Shown one piece after another: positions 19,873-28,165 of a DNA stretch of 64,000 nt; within the stretch, counting starts at the first letter, position 1, and each line of letters opens with the position of its first letter. The notes below the pieces were generated by a model. That model made no database searches, was not told where the DNA came from, and saw only the letters and a list, made by a program, of their open reading frames with translations. Made by a program: the position numbers and the translations under genes. This DNA is from Ferruginibacter sp. (GTDB lineage Bacteria > Bacteroidota > Bacteroidia > Chitinophagales > Chitinophagaceae), in NCBI GenBank assembly GCA_014379905.1, contig JACMKX010000065.1, positions 62,001-126,000 of the forward strand. Direction: 5' to 3'.

Positions 19873-19902
19873 ATTTTTATGTTTTAACGTGGTTTAAAAA
19901 TT

Positions 19903-21855
19903 ATGAGTACAATTAATCATTCACAGTTTCATAAAAAAATAACCATTGCTGGTTCATTAATAGCGGTTGGTATTGTATTTGGCGATATCGGTACTTCGCC
20001 TCTTTACACCTTAAATGCGGTTTTTCACGGAAAGGTTATTACCGAAGTGGCAGCTTTAGGCTGTTTAAGTTTAATCTTCTGGACACTCTGTTTTCAAACC
20101 ACCTTAAAGTATATCATCATTACATTGCAGGCAGATAATAAAGGAGAAGGTGGTATTTTTTCTTTATATGCACTCATTAGAAGGTATTGGGGCAAGTGGC
20201 TTATTTTCCCTGCCATGGCAGGGGGTGCTTTTTTAATTGCAGATGGAATTATAACACCGCCAATCTCTGTGGCTTCAGCCATTGAAGGGTTGCAAAAAGT
20301 GGCCCCCGAAATAAATACAGTTCCCATCATTATTGTAATATTAATAGGGCTTTTTGTTTTTCAACAATTTGGTACAGAAAAAATTGGAAAAATATTTGGC
20401 CCTTTAATGATGATCTGGTTTACGTTTATTGCTGTTTTGGGTATAATGGCTTTAAAAGATAATTGGGATGTTTTAAAAGCCTTGAATCCTTATTATGGTT
20501 ACCTCATGTTAAAAAATGAGCCCGGCTCTTTTTGGATGCTTGGAGGTATTTTTCTTTGTACTACCGGTGCGGAAGCCTTGTATAGTGATATGGGCCATTG
20601 CGGTAGAAACAATATTCGTGTAAGCTGGGTTTATATAAAAATTACTTTAGTACTTTGTTATGCAGGGCAAACGGCCTGGCTGCTCAATCATGCAGGGGGA
20701 ACAGTAGGAGACATCAGTCCCTTTTATCATATAGTCCCGGAAGTTATTTATTGGCCTACGCTCATCATTGCCACACTGGCCACCATCATTGCCAGTCAGG
20801 CTTTAATAAGCGGTTGTTTCACTTTAATAAACGAAGCCATCAGGTTGAATATATGGCCCCGGCACCTGGTATTGTTTCCTGGTAAAATAAAAGGCCAGTT
20901 GTATATTCCTTTTATAAACTGGATGCTCATGTTGGGTTGCATTGGCATGGTATTGTACTTTAAAGAAAGTACAAAAATGGAAGCCGCATTTGGATTAAGC
21001 GTTACACTTACCATGCTGATGAGTACGATCCTTATCAATTTTTACCTTCATGCTAAAAGGGTAAATGCAGTGCTAATCGTTTTAATAACAGGAATTTTTC
21101 TCTGCATTGAAACTTCGTTTTTAATTGCCAACCTGCAAAAAATTGCCGAGGGTGGCTGGATTACTTTAGTGATAGGATTTGTACTGTTTACAGCCATGTT
21201 TATATGGTGGAAGGGCAAGCAAATAAAGGAAAAATTAATGCCTTTGGTACCTATTGAAAAATACCTGTCTATACTAAAGCAATTAAGTACTGATGAGGAT
21301 ATCCCAAAGTTTAGCACCAACCTGGTATATCTTACTTCTTCTTCAACACCCAGGAAAATAGAACAAACTGTTTTGAATTCTATACTGCACAATGGTACAC
21401 CCAAGCGGGCAGATATTTACTGGTTTATTCATGTAAATGTATTGGATGAACCTTATGCCATGCGTTACTCGGTAGATACAGTAGTAAAGAATGATGTTTA
21501 CTTTATTGAGTTTAATCTTGGTTTTAGAATTGAGCCCCGGATAGATTATTATTTTAAGTATGTGGTGAATAATATGATTAAAGAAAAGGAGGTGGATATA
21601 TCAGGGCGGTCAGAATATGATTATCAGTTGAGTAAAATGGGGGATTTTAGATTTGTAGTGATGGATAGTTTTTTATCATTTGAAAATGATATGCCGGCCT
21701 GGAAAAATTTTGTGATGAAAAGTTTTTACAACCTAAGGTACATGAGTGTAAAAGAACACATCAATTTTGGTTTAGATAAAAGCAATCTTGTACTGGAAAA
21801 GTATCCGCTGGTTATTTCCCCTGTGCAACACCCGCCATTAATAAGAGAAACCTAA
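19903..21855 (+). CDS. kup: Kup, low-affinity potassium uptake permease
   Basis: A 650-residue KUP/HAK/KT family K+ transporter. The N-terminus has the family block GDIGTSPLYTLNAVFHG, then KGEGGIFSLYALIRRYW, ADGIITPPISVASAIEG and TTGAEALYSDMGHCG. About twelve membrane helices occupy residues 1-450, with a soluble C-terminal domain after that. It is inserted between the kdp pump genes and the kdpD-like sensor, so high- and low-affinity uptake are placed in one region. It ends 5 bases before the kdpD-like gene and is probably translated with it. Confidence 0.96.
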   Translation: MSTINHSQFHKKITIAGSLIAVGIVFGDIGTSPLYTLNAVFHGKVITEVAALGCLSLIFWTLCFQTTLKYIIITLQADNKGEGGIFSLYALIRRYWGKWLIFPAMAGGAFLIADGIITPPISVASAIEGLQKVAPEINTVPIIIVILIGLFVFQQFGTEKIGKIFGPLMMIWFTFIAVLGIMALKDNWDVLKALNPYYGYLMLKNEPGSFWMLGGIFLCTTGAEALYSDMGHCGRNNIRVSWVYIKITLVLCYAGQTAWLLNHAGGTVGDISPFYHIVPEVIYWPTLIIATLATIIASQALISGCFTLINEAIRLNIWPRHLVLFPGKIKGQLYIPFINWMLMLGCIGMVLYFKESTKMEAAFGLSVTLTMLMSTILINFYLHAKRVNAVLIVLITGIFLCIETSFLIANLQKIAEGGWITLVIGFVLFTAMFIWWKGKQIKEKLMPLVPIEKYLSILKQLSTDEDIPKFSTNLVYLTSSSTPRKIEQTVLNSILHNGTPKRADIYWFIHVNVLDEPYAMRYSVDTVVKNDVYFIEFNLGFRIEPRIDYYFKYVVNNMIKEKEVDISGRSEYDYQLSKMGDFRFVVMDSFLSFENDMPAWKNFVMKSFYNLRYMSVKEHINFGLDKSNLVLEKYPLVISPVQHPPLIRET

Positions 21856-21860
21856 GTTTT

Positions 21861-22985
21861 ATGAGCGATGCAGTAGCAGCCAACAAATGGCTGGAAAAAA
21901 TTAAAGATGATAAAAAAGGTAAATTAAAAATTTACATTGGAATGAGTGCGGGTGTAGGTAAAACCTATCGTATGCTGCAGGAAGCGCATCGGTTATTAAA
22001 CAATAATGTTAATATAAAAATAGGGTTTGTTGAAACCCATAACAGAAAAGAAACACAGGCCCTGATAGACGGCCTTCCGATAATACCACGCAGAACAGTT
22101 TTTTACAAAGGAAAACAATTAGAAGAATTAGACGTGCAGGCTATCCTGTTGCTGCAGCCGCAGGTAGTGATAGTAGATGAGCTGGCTCACAGTAATATTC
22201 CGGGAAGTAAAAATGAAAAACGCTGGCAGGATGTTTTGGATATAATGGATGCAGGTATCAATGTAATTTCTGCAGTAAATATTCAGCATATTGAAAGTAT
22301 AAACAGAGAGGTAAAAGAAATTACCGGGGTAGAGGTGCAGGAGCGGGTGCCGGATAAGTTGTTACAATTGGCAGACGAAGTAGTGAATATTGATTTAACG
22401 GCAGAAGAACTAATAACCCGACTTAAGGAAGGAAAAATATATGACCCGGCAAAAGTGCAACAGGCATTGGAAAATTTTTTCCAGTCAGAAAAAATATTAC
22501 AGTTACGGGAACTGGCATTAAAAGAAGTGGCTGGCCAGGTGGAACGAAAAGTGGACCATGAAGTAACGATTAAGAAAAATGCTTACCGGCATGAGAAATT
22601 CCTGGCCTGCATCTCTTCCAATTACATTACCGCACAAAAAGTAATCCGGAAAACCGGCAGGTTGGCCTCCTATTATAACAGCCAGTGGTTTTTATTATAT
22701 GTGCAAACACCTAAAGAAGCAGCAGATAAGATACCTTTGGCAGCACAAAGGCATTTGATCAATAACTTTAAAATGGCTACAGAATTAGGTGCAACTATCA
22801 TACAGTTAAAACAGGAAAATATTGCCAGGGGCATTATTGATACGGTTGTAAAAAAAGAAATTACAACCGTATGCATTGGCAAACCACACTTTAATTTGTT
22901 CCAGGTAATATTAAAAACAAATGTTTTCAACGAGTTATTAAAAACGCTTTCTCAAAACGAAGCTGATATCATCATACTATCCTAA
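21861..22985 (+). CDS. KdpD N-terminal sensor protein lacking the kinase domain
   Basis: A 374-residue protein made only of the cytoplasmic N-terminal part of KdpD. Residues 20-230 are the KdpD domain with Walker A GMSAGVGKT, ETHNRKET and Walker B VVIVDELAHSNIPGS. Residues about 245-374 form a universal-stress-protein domain (RHEKFLACISSN to ADIIILS). A full KdpD is about 900 residues with membrane helices and a kinase; none of these is here. The adjacent gene, overlapping by one base, encodes a separate membrane histidine kinase. It probably acts as a K+/ATP-responsive regulator of that kinase; this is inference. Confidence 0.9.
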   Translation: MSDAVAANKWLEKIKDDKKGKLKIYIGMSAGVGKTYRMLQEAHRLLNNNVNIKIGFVETHNRKETQALIDGLPIIPRRTVFYKGKQLEELDVQAILLLQPQVVIVDELAHSNIPGSKNEKRWQDVLDIMDAGINVISAVNIQHIESINREVKEITGVEVQERVPDKLLQLADEVVNIDLTAEELITRLKEGKIYDPAKVQQALENFFQSEKILQLRELALKEVAGQVERKVDHEVTIKKNAYRHEKFLACISSNYITAQKVIRKTGRLASYYNSQWFLLYVQTPKEAADKIPLAAQRHLINNFKMATELGATIIQLKQENIARGIIDTVVKKEITTVCIGKPHFNLFQVILKTNVFNELLKTLSQNEADIIILS

Positions 22986-24673
22986 TGGCAATAAGTATAA
23001 AAAATAAGATCCGTTCAGGAACATTTTTTCTTTTCCTTCTTCTTATTGTAACAGGCGGAGTAAGCTTATTCTATTTTATTAATCTTAGAAAAGATGCGCT
23101 GAACATTCTTAGAGATAATTATGAAAGTTTAGAGTATTCGCATCAGTTATTGAAATTATCTGATGAAGATTTAAACAGTCCTGCTGTCAAGAAAAAAATA
23201 GATGCTCTTATTACTTTGCAGGAGAATAATATAACAGAACCCGGGGAACGTGAAGTTACCCTCTCTTTAAGAAACCATTTTAATAATATAAATAATATTG
23301 ACGGTGCAAAAACTGCTTTGCCATCTTTTAAAAAAGAAGTGAATAATATTTTGCAGTTAAATATGACAGCTATTGAGAGAAAAAATTTACAGGTTGCCAA
23401 TACTTCTCAAAGGGCCTTTAATATTATAATAGCAATTTGCGTGGTTATATTTTTGATAGCTTTCGTATTCCTCGTCAATTTTCCTTCTATTGTTGTTACA
23501 CCTATCCAAAAGCTTACGGAGGCCATCGCTGCTATTTCGGCTAAAAATTACAGTCATCGCATTCATTTAACATCAAATGATGAATTTCAGCAACTGGGTG
23601 ATTCCATCAATAATATGACAGACCGGTTACAGGAATTTGAAAACAGCAATCTTAATAAAATAATTATTGAAAAAGAAAGAGCAGAAGCAGTTATTAATAG
23701 TTTGAAAGATGCGAGTATAGGAATAAATTATAAAGGGAAAGTATTGTTTGCAAATGAACAGGCACTTAGTTTGCTTGGCCTGGTAAGGGCAGATATTGTT
23801 GATAAATATGCTGAGAGTGTAGCGTTAAAAAATGAACTCTTACATCATCTTTTATTGAATGACAGTAAAACTCCTTTTAAAATAGTCGTGGATAACAAAG
23901 AGAATTATTATGTAAAAGAATTGATTGAAGTGAAGCAGGGGGATGGCCTCAATAAAGTAATTGTATTAAAGAATATTACTTCTTTTAAAGAAATTGATGT
24001 AGCAAAAACAAATTTTATTGCCACCGTTTCTCATGAATTAAAAACACCTCTTGCTTCATCAGATTTTAGTTTGAAACTCCTGGAAGACCTACGTATAGGA
24101 GAATTAAGTCCGGAACAAAAGGAATTGGTGCAACAGTTAAAAGAAGATAACCAACGCATGCTTAAAATATTGAGTGAACTATTAAACATGAGCCAGGTAG
24201 AGTCCGGAAAAATTCAGTTAAAGCTGCACGAAGTAAATGTAAATGAGCTCGTACATATTTCTGTTGCAGGACTACAGCATACGATCAGGGAAAAGGATAT
24301 AAAACTAGACTTAGACTTGCAACAATTGCAAATCATACAAGCCGATGCAGATAAAATAACCTGGGTATTAAACAATTTTTTAAACAATGCTATAAAATTT
24401 TCTCCAGAAAACGGGATAATTATTATAAGATCGTATTCATCAGCTAAAAGTATAACTGTATCAGTAAAAGATGAAGGACCGGGAATAGACGCCGCTTATT
24501 TTGATCAGATCTTTGAACGTTACTATCAAATTCCGGGGAGATTGGATAAAAAAGGATCTGGAATAGGGTTAGCTATTTGCAAAGAAATGATACAGGCTAT
24601 GGGGGGAAATACATGGGTAAAAAGTAACATTGGCCAGGGAAGCGAATTTGGTTTCGATATACCAGTCAGATAG
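22985..24673 (+). CDS. Membrane sensor histidine kinase, partner of the split KdpD
   Basis: A 562-residue kinase with two membrane helices (about 13-32 and 143-165) around a short periplasmic helical domain, a HAMP domain (PIQKLTEAIAAISAKNY), a PAS-like domain (VINSLKDASIGINYKGKVLFANEQA), a dimerisation domain with the phospho-acceptor in VSHELKTPLASSDFSLKLL, and an ATPase domain with NNFLNNAIKFSPENG and GSGIGLAICKEMIQAMGG. Its start codon overlaps the last base of the kdpD-like stop, so the two are translationally linked. It probably phosphorylates the sigma54-type regulator at 12064, the only response regulator in the window; that pairing is inferred. Confidence 0.92.
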   Translation: MAISIKNKIRSGTFFLFLLLIVTGGVSLFYFINLRKDALNILRDNYESLEYSHQLLKLSDEDLNSPAVKKKIDALITLQENNITEPGEREVTLSLRNHFNNINNIDGAKTALPSFKKEVNNILQLNMTAIERKNLQVANTSQRAFNIIIAICVVIFLIAFVFLVNFPSIVVTPIQKLTEAIAAISAKNYSHRIHLTSNDEFQQLGDSINNMTDRLQEFENSNLNKIIIEKERAEAVINSLKDASIGINYKGKVLFANEQALSLLGLVRADIVDKYAESVALKNELLHHLLLNDSKTPFKIVVDNKENYYVKELIEVKQGDGLNKVIVLKNITSFKEIDVAKTNFIATVSHELKTPLASSDFSLKLLEDLRIGELSPEQKELVQQLKEDNQRMLKILSELLNMSQVESGKIQLKLHEVNVNELVHISVAGLQHTIREKDIKLDLDLQQLQIIQADADKITWVLNNFLNNAIKFSPENGIIIIRSYSSAKSITVSVKDEGPGIDAAYFDQIFERYYQIPGRLDKKGSGIGLAICKEMIQAMGGNTWVKSNIGQGSEFGFDIPVR

Positions 24674-24962
24674 GGTGACTAATTTATCTTTTATAAAATA
24701 AATTTCAATAGAAAATTTATTTGTAATATGATTATGCGACGAAAGCTGTTAAATAAAAAAGGGACCAGGATAAAAATCCAGCCCCGTTTAAAATCCAATA
24801 TCCTATGAAAAACCGTTAACTCTCCATCATGAATTAGGCCATAAATTTTAAACGTAAACATACGCCCGGCATGGTATGCTTTCCCCACTTTTCCTGGTCA
24901 TTAAAAATGTTTATGGGGAATTCCCTGTCATATAACAAAAATATTTTCTGCGAAAATACTTT
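24674..24962. other. Spacer with no supported gene
   Basis: This stretch between the kinase and the tRNA promoter is AT-rich. It holds a weak stem around GGAT/ATCC near 24771 and a GGGAATTCCC palindrome near 24916, but no reading frame with coding character. Nothing else is seen. Confidence 0.5.
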
Positions 24963-24992
24963 TTGAAGGTTTCCACAATCCTTTATATTTGC
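24963..24992 (+). promoter_or_regulatory. Bacteroidota promoter of tRNA-Ala
   Basis: TTTG at 24963-24966 and TATATTTG at 24985-24992, with an 18-base spacer, match the -33/-7 consensus of the Bacteroidota primary sigma factor. The tRNA begins 54 bases downstream. Confidence 0.8.
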
Positions 24993-25045
24993 AATCCAAT
25001 TTGAGATAAGCTCTGTTGGATGGAGGCTAGGTAAAAATTCTTAAT

Positions 25046-25116
<71 letters not shown>

Positions 25117-25119
<3 letters not shown>

Positions 25120-25150
25120 CAAAGCTTCAGATTTATGCTGTGGCTTTTTT
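25117..25150 (+). terminator. Intrinsic terminator after tRNA-Ala
   Basis: CCAC-AA-AGC and GCT-GTGG form a bulged stem followed by CTTTTTT. The 5' arm begins in the last bases of the tRNA. The same terminator is repeated after each of the three tRNA-like copies, at 25229, 25341 and 25454. Confidence 0.8.
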
Positions 25151-25158
25151 ATTGGGGT

Positions 25159-25231
25159 AAATTGTTAGCCCGGTTGGTTAGAGCGTCCCGGTTGAATCGG
25201 GAAGGCCGTCGGTTCGACCCGATACGTTCCA
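25159..25231 (+). pseudogene. Pseudo-tRNA copy 1
   Basis: The D, anticodon and T arms remain recognisable, but the 5' acceptor strand AAATTGT no longer pairs with the 3' strand ACGTTCC, and the T arm has lost one C. The anticodon arm TCCCG-GTTGAAT-CGGGA would place TGA at the anticodon, unlike the GGC of the intact neighbour and without a serine-type variable arm. Confidence 0.75.
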
Positions 25232-25270
25232 CAAAGCTTCAGATTTATGCTGTGGCTTTTTTATTGGGGT

Positions 25271-25343
25271 AAATTGTTAGCCGGTTAGTTAGAGCGTCCC
25301 GCTTGAATCGGGAAGGTCGTCGGTTCGACCCCGATACGCTCCA
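25271..25343 (+). pseudogene. Pseudo-tRNA copy 2
   Basis: Same decayed acceptor (AAATTGT against ACGCTCC). This copy keeps the full T arm, and its anticodon loop is CTTGAAT. The D loop is one base shorter than in copy 1. Confidence 0.75.
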
Positions 25344-25383
25344 CAAAGCTTCAGATTTATGCTGTGGCTTTTTTTATCGGGGG

Positions 25384-25456
25384 AAATTGTTAGCCAGGTT
25401 GGTTAGAGCGTCCCGATTGAATCGGGAAGGTCGTCGGTTCGACCCGATACGCTCCA
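25384..25456 (+). pseudogene. Pseudo-tRNA copy 3
   Basis: Same decayed acceptor. The anticodon loop is ATTGAAT and the T arm has lost one C as in copy 1. The three copies differ at the first loop base (G, C, A), while the anticodon-position TGA and the 5-bp anticodon stem are unchanged. Confidence 0.75.
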
Positions 25457-25536
25457 CAAAGCTTCAGATTTATGCTGTGGCTTTTTTATTTAAGCATGAG
25501 GAAAACGGCCAATAAAGTTACAGCATACCACATACC

Positions 25537-25586
25537 GCTGGATAATGCTGACCGCCCAATCCGGTAACCAGTAACCATTATCCAGC
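25537..25586. repeat. Inverted repeat in the spacer after the tRNA array
   Basis: GCTGGATAATG at 25537-25547 and CATTATCCAGC at 25576-25586 form perfect 11-base arms. The segment between them contains GGTAACCAGTAACC, a short slipped repeat. It belongs to the low-complexity spacer style seen several times in this window. Confidence 0.65.
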
Positions 25587-25669
25587 ATCCAGTCTCCCCT
25601 CCAATTACCACAATTGCGTATTGCATGTGATAAAATGCTTGCCTAATTTTATGTTATTAAATGCACTGC

Positions 25670-26206
25670 ATGAAAGGGAAAAATACCATTATCATACTGC
25701 TTACGATCACATCTCTGTGTATCAGTAAAGGTTTAATTGCACAGAACGATCCTGAATTTCCAAAAGGATTTGTAATGCATGCAAAATTGCACAACGGTCT
25801 TATCACTAATTTTCACCAGGGAGTTGATCTGTATACCGGTGGCCTGCAGGTAATTCCGCAATTTGGAATTATTCCTCAAAAACTTCGGGCTGGTATCATT
25901 GTTGGCGGCTTCTATGCCAACAAAAGATGGGATGCACAATTTGGTCCCACCATTTCTGTAAAATTAAAAACCTTTAATGCAGGGCCATTTGGAAGTGCCG
26001 CCAATCTACATTTAACAGCGGATCACATATGGGGCACAGATAAACAAAAGCTGGCCGGCGGAGGTGTGCATGTTGACCTGCTCAATAAACTAGTGCTCGG
26101 ACTTACTGCACACAGGGATTATGAGTACAATACCTGGTGGCTGCAAACTGCATTGGGCATCCGAATCAGCAAGATCAAAAAAACCAGAGAACCGTTTAAC
26201 GAATAA
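25670..26206 (+). CDS. Secreted protein of unknown function, probably outer-membrane associated
   Basis: A 178-residue protein when started at 25670 (MKGKNTIIILL); an ATG three codons upstream at 25661 is also possible. It has a signal peptide ending SKGLIAQ and then alternating strand-rich sequence (GLQVIPQFGIIPQKLRAGIIVGGFYANKRW, about 30 residues in all) ending LQTALGIRISKIKK. The pattern suggests a small beta-barrel or beta-sandwich. I do not recognise a family. Its stop is 10 bases before the patatin gene, so the two are probably co-transcribed and it might serve lipid metabolism at the envelope; this is inference. Confidence 0.7.
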   Translation: MKGKNTIIILLTITSLCISKGLIAQNDPEFPKGFVMHAKLHNGLITNFHQGVDLYTGGLQVIPQFGIIPQKLRAGIIVGGFYANKRWDAQFGPTISVKLKTFNAGPFGSAANLHLTADHIWGTDKQKLAGGGVHVDLLNKLVLGLTAHRDYEYNTWWLQTALGIRISKIKKTREPFNE

Positions 26207-26216
26207 AATAAATTTT

Positions 26217-27257
26217 ATGAGCAGATCATTAGTCATCAGCGGTGGCGGTTCCAAAGGCGCTTTTGCTGTGGGCGTTATAAAAAGATTATTGAAGGAATAT
26301 CCCAACATGGAATTTGATTCATATGTGGGTACCAGCACCGGCTCGCTCATTGCTCCATTGGCAGCAATGGGCGCTTACGACCTGCTGGAAGAATTGTATA
26401 CTACCCAAAAAACAGAAGACATTATTACCAAAAGCAATATTGGCGATCGCCTCAATCAGCATTCCATTTTTGATGCAAATCCTTTATGGGAACTCATTGA
26501 ACAATATTACAATGACGACAACTATCAAATATTACAGGATAGCGGCAAAAAAATTTATTTAACTACTACCTGTTTGCAGACAAGTGAACTGGTAGTATTT
26601 ACTAATGATCTCAATCCTGCAACCCCGGATAATTATGAAGTGCGGACATGGGTGAGTGCGGATCATTTTAGAAAAGCCGTTATGGCTTCTGCCTGTCAGC
26701 CCGTGTTTATGCCGCCTATTAAAGTGAATAAAAATGTGCCCGGCGAAGCCAATCCCAATCACCAGTTTGTAGATGGTGGCGTAAGAGAATATGCCGGGGT
26801 TGAAATGGCCATTGATAATGGTGCCACAGAAGTATTTACCATTCTTTTGTCAACCGGGCAAAAAGTGATCATGGATACAGAATTCAAAACCATTTTCCCC
26901 ATACTGCAACAGACCATAGATATTTTTACAGAAGATGTCGGAAAAAATGACCTTATCATTCCTTCTCAATACAATGAAGCGTTGGTATACATTGATGCAG
27001 TAAAAAACAAAATGAAGAAGGCAGGCATTGATGAAGCGCAGGTAAACGAATACTTTAAAATTAAAGGGAAGGAAAATCCTTTTGAAGATAAACTGCCTAT
27101 AAAGTTTTTCACTTTCAGGCCAAAAGAGCCACTGGGCGGTGGCCCCGGCGGGTTGACATTTGAAGCTGCTGAGATGAAAAAAATGATCGCAGCGGGTCAA
27201 AAAGTCACGGGCGAATTTATAGCTGCAGTAAATCCCGGTGATATAACCTGGGCATAA
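26217..27257 (+). CDS. Patatin-like phospholipase
   Basis: A 346-residue lipid acyl hydrolase. The patatin set is complete: the glycine-rich oxyanion loop GGGSKGAFAVGV at residues 8-19, the nucleophile serine in GTSTGS, and the catalytic aspartate in VDGGVREYAG. The start is 26217, just after the upstream gene, because the longer frame overlaps that gene's end. There is no signal peptide, so it is probably cytoplasmic or peripheral to the inner membrane. The C-terminal 100 residues are not part of the core fold and end in a Gly-rich stretch (PLGGGPGGLTFE). Confidence 0.9.
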   Translation: MSRSLVISGGGSKGAFAVGVIKRLLKEYPNMEFDSYVGTSTGSLIAPLAAMGAYDLLEELYTTQKTEDIITKSNIGDRLNQHSIFDANPLWELIEQYYNDDNYQILQDSGKKIYLTTTCLQTSELVVFTNDLNPATPDNYEVRTWVSADHFRKAVMASACQPVFMPPIKVNKNVPGEANPNHQFVDGGVREYAGVEMAIDNGATEVFTILLSTGQKVIMDTEFKTIFPILQQTIDIFTEDVGKNDLIIPSQYNEALVYIDAVKNKMKKAGIDEAQVNEYFKIKGKENPFEDKLPIKFFTFRPKEPLGGGPGGLTFEAAEMKKMIAAGQKVTGEFIAAVNPGDITWA

Positions 27258-27287
27258 ATATTTCTGGAATGGCCGTTGCGGGCCTTT

Positions 27288-27313
27288 AGCGGCGCTTACT
27301 TGTAAGTGCCGCT
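27288..27313 (+). terminator. Intrinsic terminator after the patatin gene
   Basis: AGCGGCGCTTAC pairs with GTAAGTGCCGCT (one wobble pair, 2-base loop) and is followed by TTTTTAT. It lies 30 bases after the patatin stop. Confidence 0.88.
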
Positions 27314-27407
27314 TTTTTATTTCACAGGCTTAATGTTAAATCTCCGGCAGAAACAGCAGAGTACTTTAACTTGCAGCAGTGATTATATTTTTTTGCTAAA
27401 TTGAATT

Positions 27408-28160
27408 ATGACGACCACACCGAATGACATTAAGAAAGAAATAAAATTTTTAGAAGGACCGCAAAGCCGATGGCAGGAACTAAAATTTGCAGTCAGTGTA
27501 TTTTTTGAATTTGTAAAAGGCTTTAGAAAATTGCATTCTGTAGGGCCATGTGTAACAATATTTGGATCAGCGAGGTTTAAGGAAGATCATGAATTTTACA
27601 AGCAAACACAACAGATATCCGGCGAAATTGCTAAGCTGGGTTTTACTATCATGACCGGCGGTGGACCAGGTATAATGGAAGCAGCCAACAGGGGAGCAAG
27701 AGAAGTGGGCGGCAGGAGCGTAGGCTGTAATATTGAATTACCACATGAGCAACACCACAATCCCTACCTCGATAAATGGGTGAATATTAAATTCTTTTTT
27801 GTACGCAAAACATTGCTGCTAAAATATTCCTATGCTTTCGTTGTAATGCCCGGTGGGTTTGGTACACTGGATGAGTATTTTGAGGCGCTTACCTTAATCC
27901 AAACCGGTAAAATAAGCCAGTTTCCTATTGTTATATTTGATACAAACTTTCATAAGGATTTGATTGAACATATTGAGATGATGAAGAAAGCCGGTACTAT
28001 TTCACCGGAAGATCTTGATCTTTGTCTTTTCACTGATTCCGTAGAAGAAGCTATTAAACATCTGCAGGAAAAAAGTATTAGTCGTTTTGAACTGAAGTAC
28101 GAGGAACAGTACCGAAAAAATAAATGGTGGTTTTTTGAGCGGGAAAATTGGCGGTTATAA
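27408..28160 (+). CDS. LOG-family nucleotide phosphoribohydrolase-like protein
   Basis: A 250-residue Rossmann-fold protein of the LOG family (often labelled TIGR00730 or lysine decarboxylase family). The diagnostic motifs GGGPGIMEAANRGA and PGGFGTLDEYFEALTL are present, with VGCNIELPHEQHHNPY between them. Known members release free base from nucleoside 5'-monophosphates such as cytokinin ribotides. An N-terminal extension of about 45 residues precedes the core. It is converging with the unknown membrane protein gene, whose stop is 5 bases away. Confidence 0.88.
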   Translation: MTTTPNDIKKEIKFLEGPQSRWQELKFAVSVFFEFVKGFRKLHSVGPCVTIFGSARFKEDHEFYKQTQQISGEIAKLGFTIMTGGGPGIMEAANRGAREVGGRSVGCNIELPHEQHHNPYLDKWVNIKFFFVRKTLLLKYSYAFVVMPGGFGTLDEYFEALTLIQTGKISQFPIVIFDTNFHKDLIEHIEMMKKAGTISPEDLDLCLFTDSVEEAIKHLQEKSISRFELKYEEQYRKNKWWFFERENWRL

Positions 28161-28165
28161 ATTTT

